A stretch of 5,489 nucleotides of DNA from JAHEME01 sp034435035 (GTDB taxonomy: Bacteria; Chloroflexota; Anaerolineae; Aggregatilineales; UBA3940): assembly GCA_034435035.1 (NCBI GenBank), contig DAOTXW010000047.1:1-5489 (forward strand), written 5' to 3'. Positions 1-5,445 of this stretch are shown one piece after another. A program made the position numbers and the translations under genes. The notes beneath the pieces are model-generated. The model saw nothing but the letters and a program-made list of their open reading frames with translations. It was not told the DNA's origin and ran no database searches. Each line of letters starts with the position of its first letter. Position 1 is the stretch's first letter.

Positions 1-20
1 GGGCGGCCGTCCGGCCGCCC
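1..20 (-). terminator. Perfect hairpin at window edge, candidate terminator of the secreted-protein operon
   Basis: An 8-bp perfect inverted repeat (GGGCGGCC, loop of 4, GGCCGCCC) lies about 47 bp past the stop of the 218-aa gene. On the minus strand it would form a very stable GC hairpin. Any U-tract would fall outside the window, so whether it is an intrinsic terminator cannot be decided here. Confidence 0.35.
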
Positions 21-34
21 CGGCGATCGATCGG

Positions 35-68
35 GCGCAGGCGCAGCGCGCGCTGCCCCTGCCTGCGC
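35..68 (-). terminator. Large stem-loop abutting the stop codon of the 218-aa gene
   Basis: Outer arms 35-42 (GCGCAGGC) and 61-68 (GCCTGCGC) pair perfectly. They enclose a 14-bp palindrome at 43-56 that continues the stem, with a 4-nt bulge at 57-60. The outer arm touches the last base of the TAG stop at 68-70. No T-run follows on the minus strand. It may be a 3'-end stabilising hairpin, or part of a tandem terminator with the hairpin at 1-20. The structure is seen directly; the function is inferred. Confidence 0.35.
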
Positions 69-724
69 TACGGCACGCCGCAGTCGAACTGGCAGTAGAA
101 CTGCTCGCCGACCTTCGCCTCCGGCGGCTCGCAGATGAAATCGCCGCAGACGGGCCGGTGGCGGACATCCGCCGGCGGATTCTCGCCGGGGCCGGGCATC
201 TGCTGGAGCACGAACGGCTCGGAGGCGACCGCCGGCCCCAGCGGCGTATACTCGTACTCGTACTGGCCGGTGGTCGGGTCGAAGTACTGGGTGGCCATCT
301 CCGGGGTCACCGTCAGGATGGTCACGCAGCCGTAGCAGATCGGCTCGTCGAAGCCGAAGCTGCCCATAGTGAACTGCAGGCCGTTGGGGTTGTTAAACCA
401 GTGGTGGGCCACCTTCGTTTCGACGCTGCCGCCGCGGCCATCCACGTAAGGCAGCGGGTACTGGATCATCGAGACGCGGTAGGCGGTCGCGCCCTGCCAC
501 TTCACCCAGCTGAAGGTCAGATCGGCGGCGCCGTCGTACACGTCGAACCTGCCCATGAACTCGGCGGACTCGTGGAGGCCGTTGCGGTTGGCGTCATAGT
601 AGATCGGCAGGTCAGACGCCAGCGGCGGGGTGAGGAGGGTCACATCCGCGGCAGCGGCCAGGCCGACCGTCAGCCCCAGCGCCAGCGCAGCCCCCGCGAT
701 CCCCGGTACGATTTTGCGTTTCAT
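68..724 (-). CDS. Small secreted protein with Fn3-like segment, Ca-binding-like loop and four-cysteine C-terminal motif
   Basis: This 218-aa exported protein has no recognised enzymatic function. Residues 1-26 form a signal peptide: MKRK, a hydrophobic Ala/Leu/Gly core, and cleavage around the AAAA before Asp27. Residues 44-55 read DANRNGLHESAE, with acidic or amide side chains at loop positions 1, 3, 5 and 12, like EF-hand/SdrD-type calcium loops. Residues 69-86 (LTFSWVKWQGATAYRV) resemble the W...GAT.Y strand pair of fibronectin-III-like domains. There is a Cys pair at 130/133. After a Pro-rich linker (177-192) the protein ends with Cys193, 198, 211 and 215 in the pattern CGDxxCEPPE...C...DC, as found at the ends of many bacterial extracellular proteins. 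The start is supported by AAAGGGA 9 nt upstream. It lies 39 bp after the beta-helix gene, has no clear promoter of its own, and is probably the second gene of that operon. It may be a partner or accessory of that protein. There is no sortase motif and no membrane anchor. Confidence 0.85.
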   Translation of the reverse strand: MKRKIVPGIAGAALALGLTVGLAAAADVTLLTPPLASDLPIYYDANRNGLHESAEFMGRFDVYDGAADLTFSWVKWQGATAYRVSMIQYPLPYVDGRGGSVETKVAHHWFNNPNGLQFTMGSFGFDEPICYGCVTILTVTPEMATQYFDPTTGQYEYEYTPLGPAVASEPFVLQQMPGPGENPPADVRHRPVCGDFICEPPEAKVGEQFYCQFDCGVP

Positions 725-763
725 CAGATGGTTTCCCTTTCCGATCGCTGCCTCGCGCCGGGC

Positions 764-3691
764 CTAGTTGACCCCCGGGCTGATCTCCAGCAGGAAGTTA
801 TCGAACCATACCGTGCCCTTCTTGGTGAACTTGATCTCGACGGTGATCGAGTCATAGTCCCTGGGCGCGGTGATCGGCAGGATGTAGCTGATCCAGTCGT
901 TGGTACCGACCGGCAGGTTGATGATATACGAGTTCGACCCGCCGCCGACGTAGTGCAGCTTGACCGTGACGCGGTACTTGCCGCTGCTGCGCACGTCGGT
1001 GCCGCGGGTGTCGAAGGTCAGGGTGATGTCATCGCCGGCCAGGCCGTCCACCGGCACCACCTGGGTCAGCTTGCCGTCATTGTAGAAGCGCATCGACTGG
1101 ACGCCGTCGGTGAAGGTGCCCGTGTCGATGCTGTCGCGGTTGAGGGCCGGGCCGACGCTCAGGCTGCCCGGCTCCCAGAAGTCGGGCACCAGGTCGGCGT
1201 CTGTGTCTTCCTCAAACGAGCAGTTCAGCAGCAGGCCGCATTCCGGCGACGGCTGGGTGATAGTCACGCTGTCGGCGCAGTCGTTGTTGAGCTCATCGAC
1301 CTCGTCCACGGCCGCGCCCGTGTCCACCGCGCAGACGCCGGCGGTGCGCGGGTTGTCATAGTCGCCCGCGGTATCGCCGGTGACTTCCAGCGACACGGTC
1401 AGCGTCTCGCCGGGCGGGAGGGTCAGCGTCTCGCCGCTGTTGACCGTGCAGGTCAGCGTGCTGGCCCCGTCGATGGCGCAGGTCACTTCGTCGGCGCCGG
1501 TGACGCCCGCGCTGCCGGTGACGGTGATCGCCCCGTAGGTCAGGCCGCTGGCCGGCAGATCGTCGGTCAGCACGACCTCGTCGCCGTTGAAGACGGCATC
1601 GGTGTTGCTGGCCGCGTCATTGGTGATCACCAGATCCCACGCCCAGCTGACGCCGGTGTCATAGGGGCCGCCGGGGCTGTCCGTCTTGTCGATGGTCAGG
1701 TCGATCACCAGCGGCTCGAAGTCGTAGGTATAGGCCAGCCCGGCGAGCGCCAGCGTGACGTTATCCAGGTTGCCGATGAAGCCCTGGTAGGTGCTGGCCG
1801 TATCGCCCATATTGAAGACGATCGGGGGATACGACGAGTTGAACGCGTACAGCTTGGCGTTCGGGTAGGTGGTCAGGAAGGCCGGCAGGGTGGTCGTGCC
1901 GCCCGCGCCTGCCCCCACGGCGATGTACCAGGTGCCGCCCCGCGCATCCCAGGTCTGCCAGGTCCCGGCGACCACCGCCGGGTTGCCGAACGAGCCGGGC
2001 ACGTAGTCCAGCCGCGTCTCGAACGTCCCGTTGTTGTCGCGGTCGATGTACAGGTTGATGTACCAGTTGTTGAGCGTCGCGCTGGCCGGATCCACGTAGG
2101 TGCTGTAGCTGAGGGTGGTCAGCGCCGCCAGCGACTGGCCGATCCAGCTGGCCGGGACCAGCAGCAGCTGCTTGGAGTAGGTGGACGAGTTGGGCACGTC
2201 CGTGTAGTAGCTGCCGTCGCCCAGCGGCGGCGTGCCGGGGCCGAACTCCCAGCCGGCCGCCGGGTTGACCGAGTTGCCGGGGTCGGGGCCGATCAGCCAG
2301 TCCTGCCAGTCCAGCTCGGTGACCACCAGCGTCTCGGCGCAGGAGCCGTTGGCTGTGTCGGCCAGGAAGGCCCACGCGCCCACCTGCCGGAAGTCCACCG
2401 TGTTGCCGCTGTTGGCGGGGTTAGCCTCGTAGACGCAGGCCAGCGGCGAGTTGCCGCGCCCGAAGTACAGGTCGGCCAGATTGCTCTGGTCGCCGTCGAT
2501 GCTGGTGTTGGGCGTGTAGGGCAGGTGGCCCGCCTGCACCTGGATGCCGACATCGTTGCCGCTGACGGTGTTGCCCGTCACGACCATGTTCAGGCCCTCG
2601 ACGCTGATGCCGAAGCCGTCGCTGGTGCTGGGCTGGGTGTAGCCGGAGACGGTGTTATTGCGCACCACCACGCCGGTGGGGATATCCGCGTTGTTGTTGC
2701 CGCTCACCCAGCCGCGCCGCATCACGACGATGCCGGCGGTGTCGCGCAGGTCGCTGATGGCGCCGGTGCGCGTCACGGTGTTGTTCTCCACCACGATGCT
2801 GCCATCGCCGCCGGTCGCGCCCGTGCCGTTGGGCAGCTTGATCTCGATGCCGAAGCGCCCATTATCGGTCACGGTGTTGCCGCTGATCAGGTTGGGGCCC
2901 GCGCCGGAGGTCAGGCCGACGGCGCTCATGCCGCTGTCGGTGTTGTTGATGGCCGTATTGCCGGTCAGGGTCACGCCGGAGGCGGTGCCGTCCTGCAGCT
3001 CGATGCCGCAGCAGTTGTTGCCCTGCGCCCAGCTGTCGGTGATGCTGATGTTCTGCTTGAAGCCGTTCCAGATGACGATGCCGCGGCTGAAGTTGTTGCG
3101 GGCGTCCACCCGCGCGATGGTCACGCCGTTGATCGGCCCGTTGAGCAGGATGCCGCCGTTGGCCGTCCCGCTGATGCCGTTGTTGTAGACGTGGACATCC
3201 TGAATGGTCAGGCTGCTGTTGCTCAGCGCCCCGTAGATGCCGCTGGCTGCGCCGCTGGCAGCGGGGCCGTCGAAGCCCTGCACGCGCAGGTTGCGGATCG
3301 TGACGCCGGTGACGTTGTTATTGAGCCGGATACCGCTGCCCGACAGGCCCGTCCCGTCGATGATCGTATGGGCCGCCGGGTTGGGCGCCTCGCCGATGGT
3401 CAGCGCCACAGCGCCCTCCAGGGTGAGATTGGCCTCGCTGAGGGTGACATTCTCGTTGTACGTCCCCGGCCCCACGCTGACTGTATCCGGCCCGGTGCCG
3501 TTGGCCGCGGCAGCGTTCACGGCGGCCTGGATGGTGCAGTAGGGCGTCCCGGTAATGTCGCTGCAGGCTACGGTGTTGTTGACGGTGAAGGTGGCGGCGT
3601 GGGCAGGCTGCTCGCTCAGGGCCAGCGCCAGCGCCCCGGCCAGCGCCGCGAGCAGCAGGCTCCGCGGCCTTGTTAGAGGAAGGGGATTCAT
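764..3691 (-). CDS. Large secreted multidomain protein: parallel beta-helix, beta-sandwich, DUF11-like and carbohydrate-binding-like domains
   Basis: This 975-aa exported protein is probably an adhesin, matrix or polysaccharide-binding protein. Residues 1-32 are a signal peptide ending AHA. Residues 33-85 resemble the CSLREA-type cap of such proteins (FTVNNT...C43...C52TIQAAVNAA...V.VGPGTY). Residues 86-415 form a right-handed parallel beta-helix with NosD-like turns such as GNTVTDN and NNTVSGY. After a Cys419/Cys451 linker, residues 455-655 look like a beta-sandwich (LSYSTYVD, LYIDRDNNGTFE, GTWQTWDARGGTWY, ending YTYDFEP). Residues 660-812 are DUF11-like (IDLTIDKTDSPGGPY, LVITN, LTDDLPASGLTY). 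Residues 818-972 resemble CBM4/9-type sugar-binding domains: CSFEEDTDADLVPDFWEP at the start and VWFDNFLLEI at the end. No pectate-lyase catalytic signature was recognised, no LPXTG motif and no C-terminal membrane helix, so the protein may be released or held non-covalently. The ATG at 3691 is preferred over an in-frame ATG at 3727, because AAGGAGAT sits 8 nt before it and the signal peptide then starts properly. Confidence 0.88.
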   Translation of the reverse strand: MNPLPLTRPRSLLLAALAGALALALSEQPAHAATFTVNNTVACSDITGTPYCTIQAAVNAAAANGTGPDTVSVGPGTYNENVTLSEANLTLEGAVALTIGEAPNPAAHTIIDGTGLSGSGIRLNNNVTGVTIRNLRVQGFDGPAASGAASGIYGALSNSSLTIQDVHVYNNGISGTANGGILLNGPINGVTIARVDARNNFSRGIVIWNGFKQNISITDSWAQGNNCCGIELQDGTASGVTLTGNTAINNTDSGMSAVGLTSGAGPNLISGNTVTDNGRFGIEIKLPNGTGATGGDGSIVVENNTVTRTGAISDLRDTAGIVVMRRGWVSGNNNADIPTGVVVRNNTVSGYTQPSTSDGFGISVEGLNMVVTGNTVSGNDVGIQVQAGHLPYTPNTSIDGDQSNLADLYFGRGNSPLACVYEANPANSGNTVDFRQVGAWAFLADTANGSCAETLVVTELDWQDWLIGPDPGNSVNPAAGWEFGPGTPPLGDGSYYTDVPNSSTYSKQLLLVPASWIGQSLAALTTLSYSTYVDPASATLNNWYINLYIDRDNNGTFETRLDYVPGSFGNPAVVAGTWQTWDARGGTWYIAVGAGAGGTTTLPAFLTTYPNAKLYAFNSSYPPIVFNMGDTASTYQGFIGNLDNVTLALAGLAYTYDFEPLVIDLTIDKTDSPGGPYDTGVSWAWDLVITNDAASNTDAVFNGDEVVLTDDLPASGLTYGAITVTGSAGVTGADEVTCAIDGASTLTCTVNSGETLTLPPGETLTVSLEVTGDTAGDYDNPRTAGVCAVDTGAAVDEVDELNNDCADSVTITQPSPECGLLLNCSFEEDTDADLVPDFWEPGSLSVGPALNRDSIDTGTFTDGVQSMRFYNDGKLTQVVPVDGLAGDDITLTFDTRGTDVRSSGKYRVTVKLHYVGGGSNSYIINLPVGTNDWISYILPITAPRDYDSITVEIKFTKKGTVWFDNFLLEISPGVN
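2555..2962 (-). repeat. Degenerate beta-helix coil repeats (G/N-N-T-V turns)
   Basis: Within the beta-helix gene a turn motif recurs at residues 244 (GNTAINN), 271 (GNTVTDN), 303 (NNTVTRT), 345 (NNTVSGY) and 373 (GNTVSGND), at intervals of 27 to 42 residues. The matching DNA shows recurrent GGTGTTG-type words on the plus strand. These are coils of a solenoid fold, not a mobile or tandem DNA repeat. Confidence 0.7.
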
Positions 3692-3699
3692 CCGTACCG

Positions 3700-3707
3700 A
3701 TCTCCTT
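3700..3707 (-). promoter_or_regulatory. Ribosome binding site deciding the start of the beta-helix gene
   Basis: AAGGAGAT on the minus strand is a near-full match to the anti-Shine-Dalgarno complement. It sits 8 nt before the ATG at 3689-3691. The alternative upstream ATG at 3725-3727 has no comparable site, so the 12-residue N-terminal extension is rejected. Confidence 0.75.
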
Positions 3708-3756
3708 TTGCTCCCGGCTGGGTGCATTCCACACAGGGCTTGCTGAGTTGTTGTAA

Positions 3757-3784
3757 AGTATAGCGTTTAGCGATCCTGCTGCAA
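3757..3784 (-). promoter_or_regulatory. Sigma-70-type promoter of the secreted-protein operon
   Basis: On the minus strand, -10 TATACT (3757-3762) matches five of six consensus bases. A weak -35 TTGCAG (3779-3784) lies 16 bp upstream. The predicted transcript start is near 3750, giving a 5' leader of about 60 nt before the ATG at 3691. The region is distinctly less GC-rich than its surroundings and lies just downstream of the terminator at 3817-3842. Confidence 0.6.
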
Positions 3785-3816
3785 GTGTAGCTGGCAGGGG
3801 CCAGGAATGGCAGGGG

Positions 3817-3842
3817 AAAAAAGTCCCTTTGTCGCCGGGGAC
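3817..3842 (-). terminator. Intrinsic terminator closing the fabI / membrane-protein unit
   Basis: Read on the minus strand: GTCCC (3842-3838), a 10-nt loop, GGGAC (3827-3823), then six T (3822-3817). This is a short but classical stem plus U-tract. It lies about 135 bp past the stop of the 130-aa gene and about 33 bp before the -35 of the next promoter, so it insulates the secreted-protein operon from upstream readthrough. Confidence 0.6.
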
Positions 3843-3912
3843 AGTTACGGGCTCAAAAGTCATGATATTAGGACATATCGCGACCTGCTGCGGCTGGCCG
3901 CGCAACGCGGGG

Positions 3913-3942
3913 CCCCGGCGAGGGCGCAAACGAGCGCCGGGG
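3913..3942 (-). terminator. GC-rich stem-loop after the 130-aa gene, no U-tract
   Basis: Arms 3913-3920 (CCCCGGCG) and 3935-3942 (CGCCGGGG) are a perfect 8-bp inverted repeat with a 14-nt loop. An alternative 5-bp stem pairs 3923-3927 with 3934-3938. It starts 33 bp after the stop codon. No T-run follows on the minus strand. It may be a 3'-end stabiliser or the first element of a double terminator with 3817-3842. Confidence 0.35.
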
Positions 3943-3975
3943 AGTCTTTCCTGCGGCAGGGTGAATAGCGGGCTG

Positions 3976-4368
3976 TCAGCCGGCCGGCGGCGGCGCGGTG
4001 GGGTGCGGCTCCGCCGTGCGCTGCGCCCCCAGCGACATGGCCCGTGTGTTCTCCTCGACGGCGATCAGCAGGTCGAGGATCTCCCCGCCGGCGTACAGCC
4101 CCAGCCCGGCCAGCAGGCCCAGGAGGGTGGTGATAGCGGCGGAGACAACCTGCACCACCGCAAAGGCGGCAAGCCCGCCGGGCATATAATCGCGGCCCCG
4201 GCCGCCGGGCATCAGATCGCCCAGATCGGAGCGGAAGAAGGCCGCGCCGCCGGTCGCCAGCAGCAGGCACGCGCCGATGGCCGACAGAATGGACAGGGCG
4301 GTGACCAGCACCCCCAGCACCTTGTAGATCAGCGAGATGGTGCGCAGAGCGCGGTAGCGTTTGGGCAT
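3976..4368 (-). CDS. Small two-helix membrane protein of unknown function
   Basis: I do not recognise a named family for this 130-aa protein. The N-terminus is basic and amphipathic (MPKRYRALRTI, then SLIYKVLGV). It is followed by a hydrophobic helix at about 15-39, a charged Gly-rich loop at 45-63 in which MPGG occurs twice, and a second hydrophobic helix at about 65-92. The cytosolic-type tail starts GGEILDLLIAVEENTRA (94-110), and the end is Pro/Ala-rich and low-complexity. The RYRALR start and the E-E-N-T-R tail recall short hypothetical membrane proteins seen in Chloroflexota; this is a memory-based impression. The ATG is supported by GGAGG 6 nt upstream. It begins 86 bp after the fabI stop, with only a weak -10-like TATCAT (4402-4407) and no -35 in between, so cotranscription with fabI is plausible. 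A role in lipid synthesis is not implied by the sequence. Confidence 0.75.
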   Translation of the reverse strand: MPKRYRALRTISLIYKVLGVLVTALSILSAIGACLLLATGGAAFFRSDLGDLMPGGRGRDYMPGGLAAFAVVQVVSAAITTLLGLLAGLGLYAGGEILDLLIAVEENTRAMSLGAQRTAEPHPTAPPPAG

Positions 4369-4431
4369 GGCTCCCCTCCGGTGTGATCAGGACCTGCCCT
4401 CATGATAGGGGAGATTCTTCACAAAGGGAAT

Positions 4432-4468
4432 AGGGGGAGACGCCGGGCGAGGCGCTATCCCTCCCCCT
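4432..4468 (-). terminator. Stem-loop spanning the end of fabI, weak terminator or mRNA structure
   Basis: Arms 4432-4439 (AGGGGGAG) and 4461-4468 (CTCCCCCT) are perfect complements. An inner CGCC/GGCG stem (4441-4444 with 4451-4454) stacks inside. The structure straddles the fabI stop at 4455-4457. The minus strand continues ATTCCCTTTG, so there is no real U-tract. Partial termination or 3'-end protection between fabI and the 130-aa gene is possible. Confidence 0.35.
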
Positions 4469-5255
4469 CCAGCTCGTCCGGCGACGCGTGCAGCCCCAGG
4501 ATGCTCCAGCCCGAATCGACGTACACCACCTGCCCGGTGACCGCCCGCGCCCAGTCCGAGCACAGCCAGACCGCGCAGTCGCCCACGTCCTCCTGAGTCA
4601 CCAGCGTGCGCAGCGGCGAGGCTTTCTCATGGTAGCGGTACACCGCCTTGAAGCCGGCCACCCCGGACGCCGCCAGCGTCTTGATCGGCCCCGCCGAGAT
4701 GGCGTTGACGCGGATCCCCTGCGGGCCGAGGTCATTGGCCAGGTAGCGGACGCTCGATTCCAGCGCCGCCTTGGCCACGCCCATCACATTGTAGTTGGGC
4801 AGCACCGCCACGCTGCCGATGGCGGTCATCGTGACGATCGACCCGCCGGCGGGCATGAGCTTTTCGGCGCGCCCGGCCAGCGCCACCAGCGAATAGGCGC
4901 TGATCTCCAGCGCAGTCCGGAAGCCTGCCCGGCTGGTGTTGATGAAGCGCCCGGCCAGGTCGGCCCGCTCCGCGTAGGCGATGGAATGCACCAGGATGTC
5001 CAGCGTCCCGTAGACGGCCGCGGCGCGTTCAAAGACGCGGTCGAGCGCCGCATCGTCCGTCACGTCGGCCTCCTCCACCAGCCGCGCCCCGACGCTCTCG
5101 GCCAGCGGGCGGACACGCCGCTCGAGATCCGGCATGGCATAGCTGAAGCCGACCTCGCAGCCCTGCGCGTGCAGCTTCTGGGCGATGCCCCAGGCGATGC
5201 TGTGCTTGTTGGCGACCCCGAAGATCAGGGCTTTCTTCCCGGTGAGCAGGCTCAT
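4455..5255 (-). CDS. fabI: Enoyl-[acyl-carrier-protein] reductase (NADH), FabI type
   Basis: FabI reduces trans-2-enoyl-ACP to acyl-ACP with NAD(P)H, the last step of each elongation cycle in cytosolic type II fatty acid synthesis. At 266 aa it is a full-length member of the SDR superfamily. The nucleotide-binding segment is GVANKHSIAWGIA (13-25). D64-V65 ends the next core strand, and HSIAYA (90-95) is the FabI signature near the cofactor. Catalytic Tyr155 and Lys162 sit in YNVMGVAK, matching E. coli Tyr156 and Lys163. RVNAISAGPIKTLAASG (182-198) precedes the flexible substrate-binding loop, and the C-terminus carries VVYVDSGWSILG. One oddity: the position of E. coli Tyr146 is Ala145, and the usual Glu/Arg after it are Val149 and Ala150. 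Residue 40, often Gln, is also Ala. The ATG is supported by GAGGG 5 nt upstream inside AGAGAGGGAC. The gene has its own promoter (5417-5445). The family is certain; catalytic normality is not. Confidence 0.95.
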   Translation of the reverse strand: MSLLTGKKALIFGVANKHSIAWGIAQKLHAQGCEVGFSYAMPDLERRVRPLAESVGARLVEEADVTDDAALDRVFERAAAVYGTLDILVHSIAYAERADLAGRFINTSRAGFRTALEISAYSLVALAGRAEKLMPAGGSIVTMTAIGSVAVLPNYNVMGVAKAALESSVRYLANDLGPQGIRVNAISAGPIKTLAASGVAGFKAVYRYHEKASPLRTLVTQEDVGDCAVWLCSDWARAVTGQVVYVDSGWSILGLHASPDELEGEG

Positions 5256-5410
5256 AGTGTCCCTCTCTGACGGTAGTCAGTCCGCATGAAGATGATAAGG
5301 CTGGCTGCCCGGAGGTCCCGCCCCCCTCAGGTCCCTCTCTCCGCCCGGGTGGCTGAGGTCAGGAAACCCGTCAACATCGCCCTGACGGGGTAGCGGCGGC
5401 CCCGGCTTCG
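5256..5410 (-). promoter_or_regulatory. Structured 5' leader of fabI
   Basis: The transcribed leader, about 155 nt, holds three inverted repeats. Arms 5367-5373 (CCCGTCA) and 5383-5389 (TGACGGG) have a 9-nt loop. Arms 5325-5330 (CCTCAG) and 5353-5358 (CTGAGG) form a second. Arms 5267-5271 (CTGAC) and 5276-5280 (GTCAG) have a 4-nt loop and directly abut the ribosome binding site. GTCCCTCTCT occurs twice (5259-5268 and 5331-5340), the proximal copy being the RBS region. TGACGG followed by TAG also occurs twice (5268-5276 and 5383-5393), with two extra G in the distal copy. No known riboswitch is recognised. Upstream of the promoter (5446-5489) I see nothing. Confidence 0.45.
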
Positions 5411-5416
5411 CAGCCC

Positions 5417-5445
5417 AGTATAGAGGCGCGGCGGCCGCCTGCCAA
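5417..5445 (-). promoter_or_regulatory. Sigma-70-type promoter of fabI
   Basis: On the minus strand, -35 TTGGCA (5440-5445) and -10 TATACT (5417-5422) each match consensus at five of six bases, with an ideal 17-bp spacer. The spacer contains a perfect 10-bp palindrome, GGCGGCCGCC (5430-5439), flush against the -35. This could be an operator, although such GC palindromes arise readily by chance here. The predicted start of transcription is near 5410. Confidence 0.7.

Noticed and set aside
2447..3436. Possible polysaccharide lyase or NosD copper-maturation function for the beta-helix
   Set aside because: Only the coil pattern of the fold is visible. No catalytic residues of a lyase family and no nos gene neighbours are present, so a specific enzyme name is not supported.
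158..3676. A continuous plus-strand open frame of 1172 codons antisense to both secreted-protein genes
   Set aside because: Its product is almost wholly Ala, Gly, Arg, Val, His, Asp and Gln without domains, typical of the mirror frame of a high-GC gene. The minus-strand frames have signal peptides, recognisable domains, ribosome binding sites and a promoter.
3692..3727. Upstream in-frame ATG giving a 987-aa version of the beta-helix protein
   Set aside because: It has no good ribosome binding site and would place a charged 12-residue extension before the signal peptide. The ATG at 3691 has AAGGAGAT at 8 nt.
3843..3912. AT-richer stretch with TAATAT-like words as another promoter
   Set aside because: No matching -35 at proper spacing on the minus strand, and any transcript would run straight into the terminator at 3817-3842.
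3829..4386. Plus-strand open frame of 185 codons covering the 130-aa membrane gene
   Set aside because: It is Arg/Gln/Gly-rich and without recognisable structure. The opposite strand encodes a coherent two-helix membrane protein with a good ribosome binding site.
4402..4407. TATCAT as a -10 box for the 130-aa gene
   Set aside because: No -35-like hexamer lies 15 to 19 bp upstream, so a separate promoter is not supported.
4488..5270. Plus-strand open frame of 260 codons opposite fabI
   Set aside because: It is the mirror of a clear FabI gene, with low-complexity Arg/His/Asp/Val-rich composition and no domain.
5277..5330. A CTG-initiated leader peptide in the fabI leader, 17 codons ending TGA
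   Set aside because: The AGAGAGGGAC copy at 5331-5340 directly abuts the CTG, too close for normal initiation. The peptide shows no run of regulatory codons.
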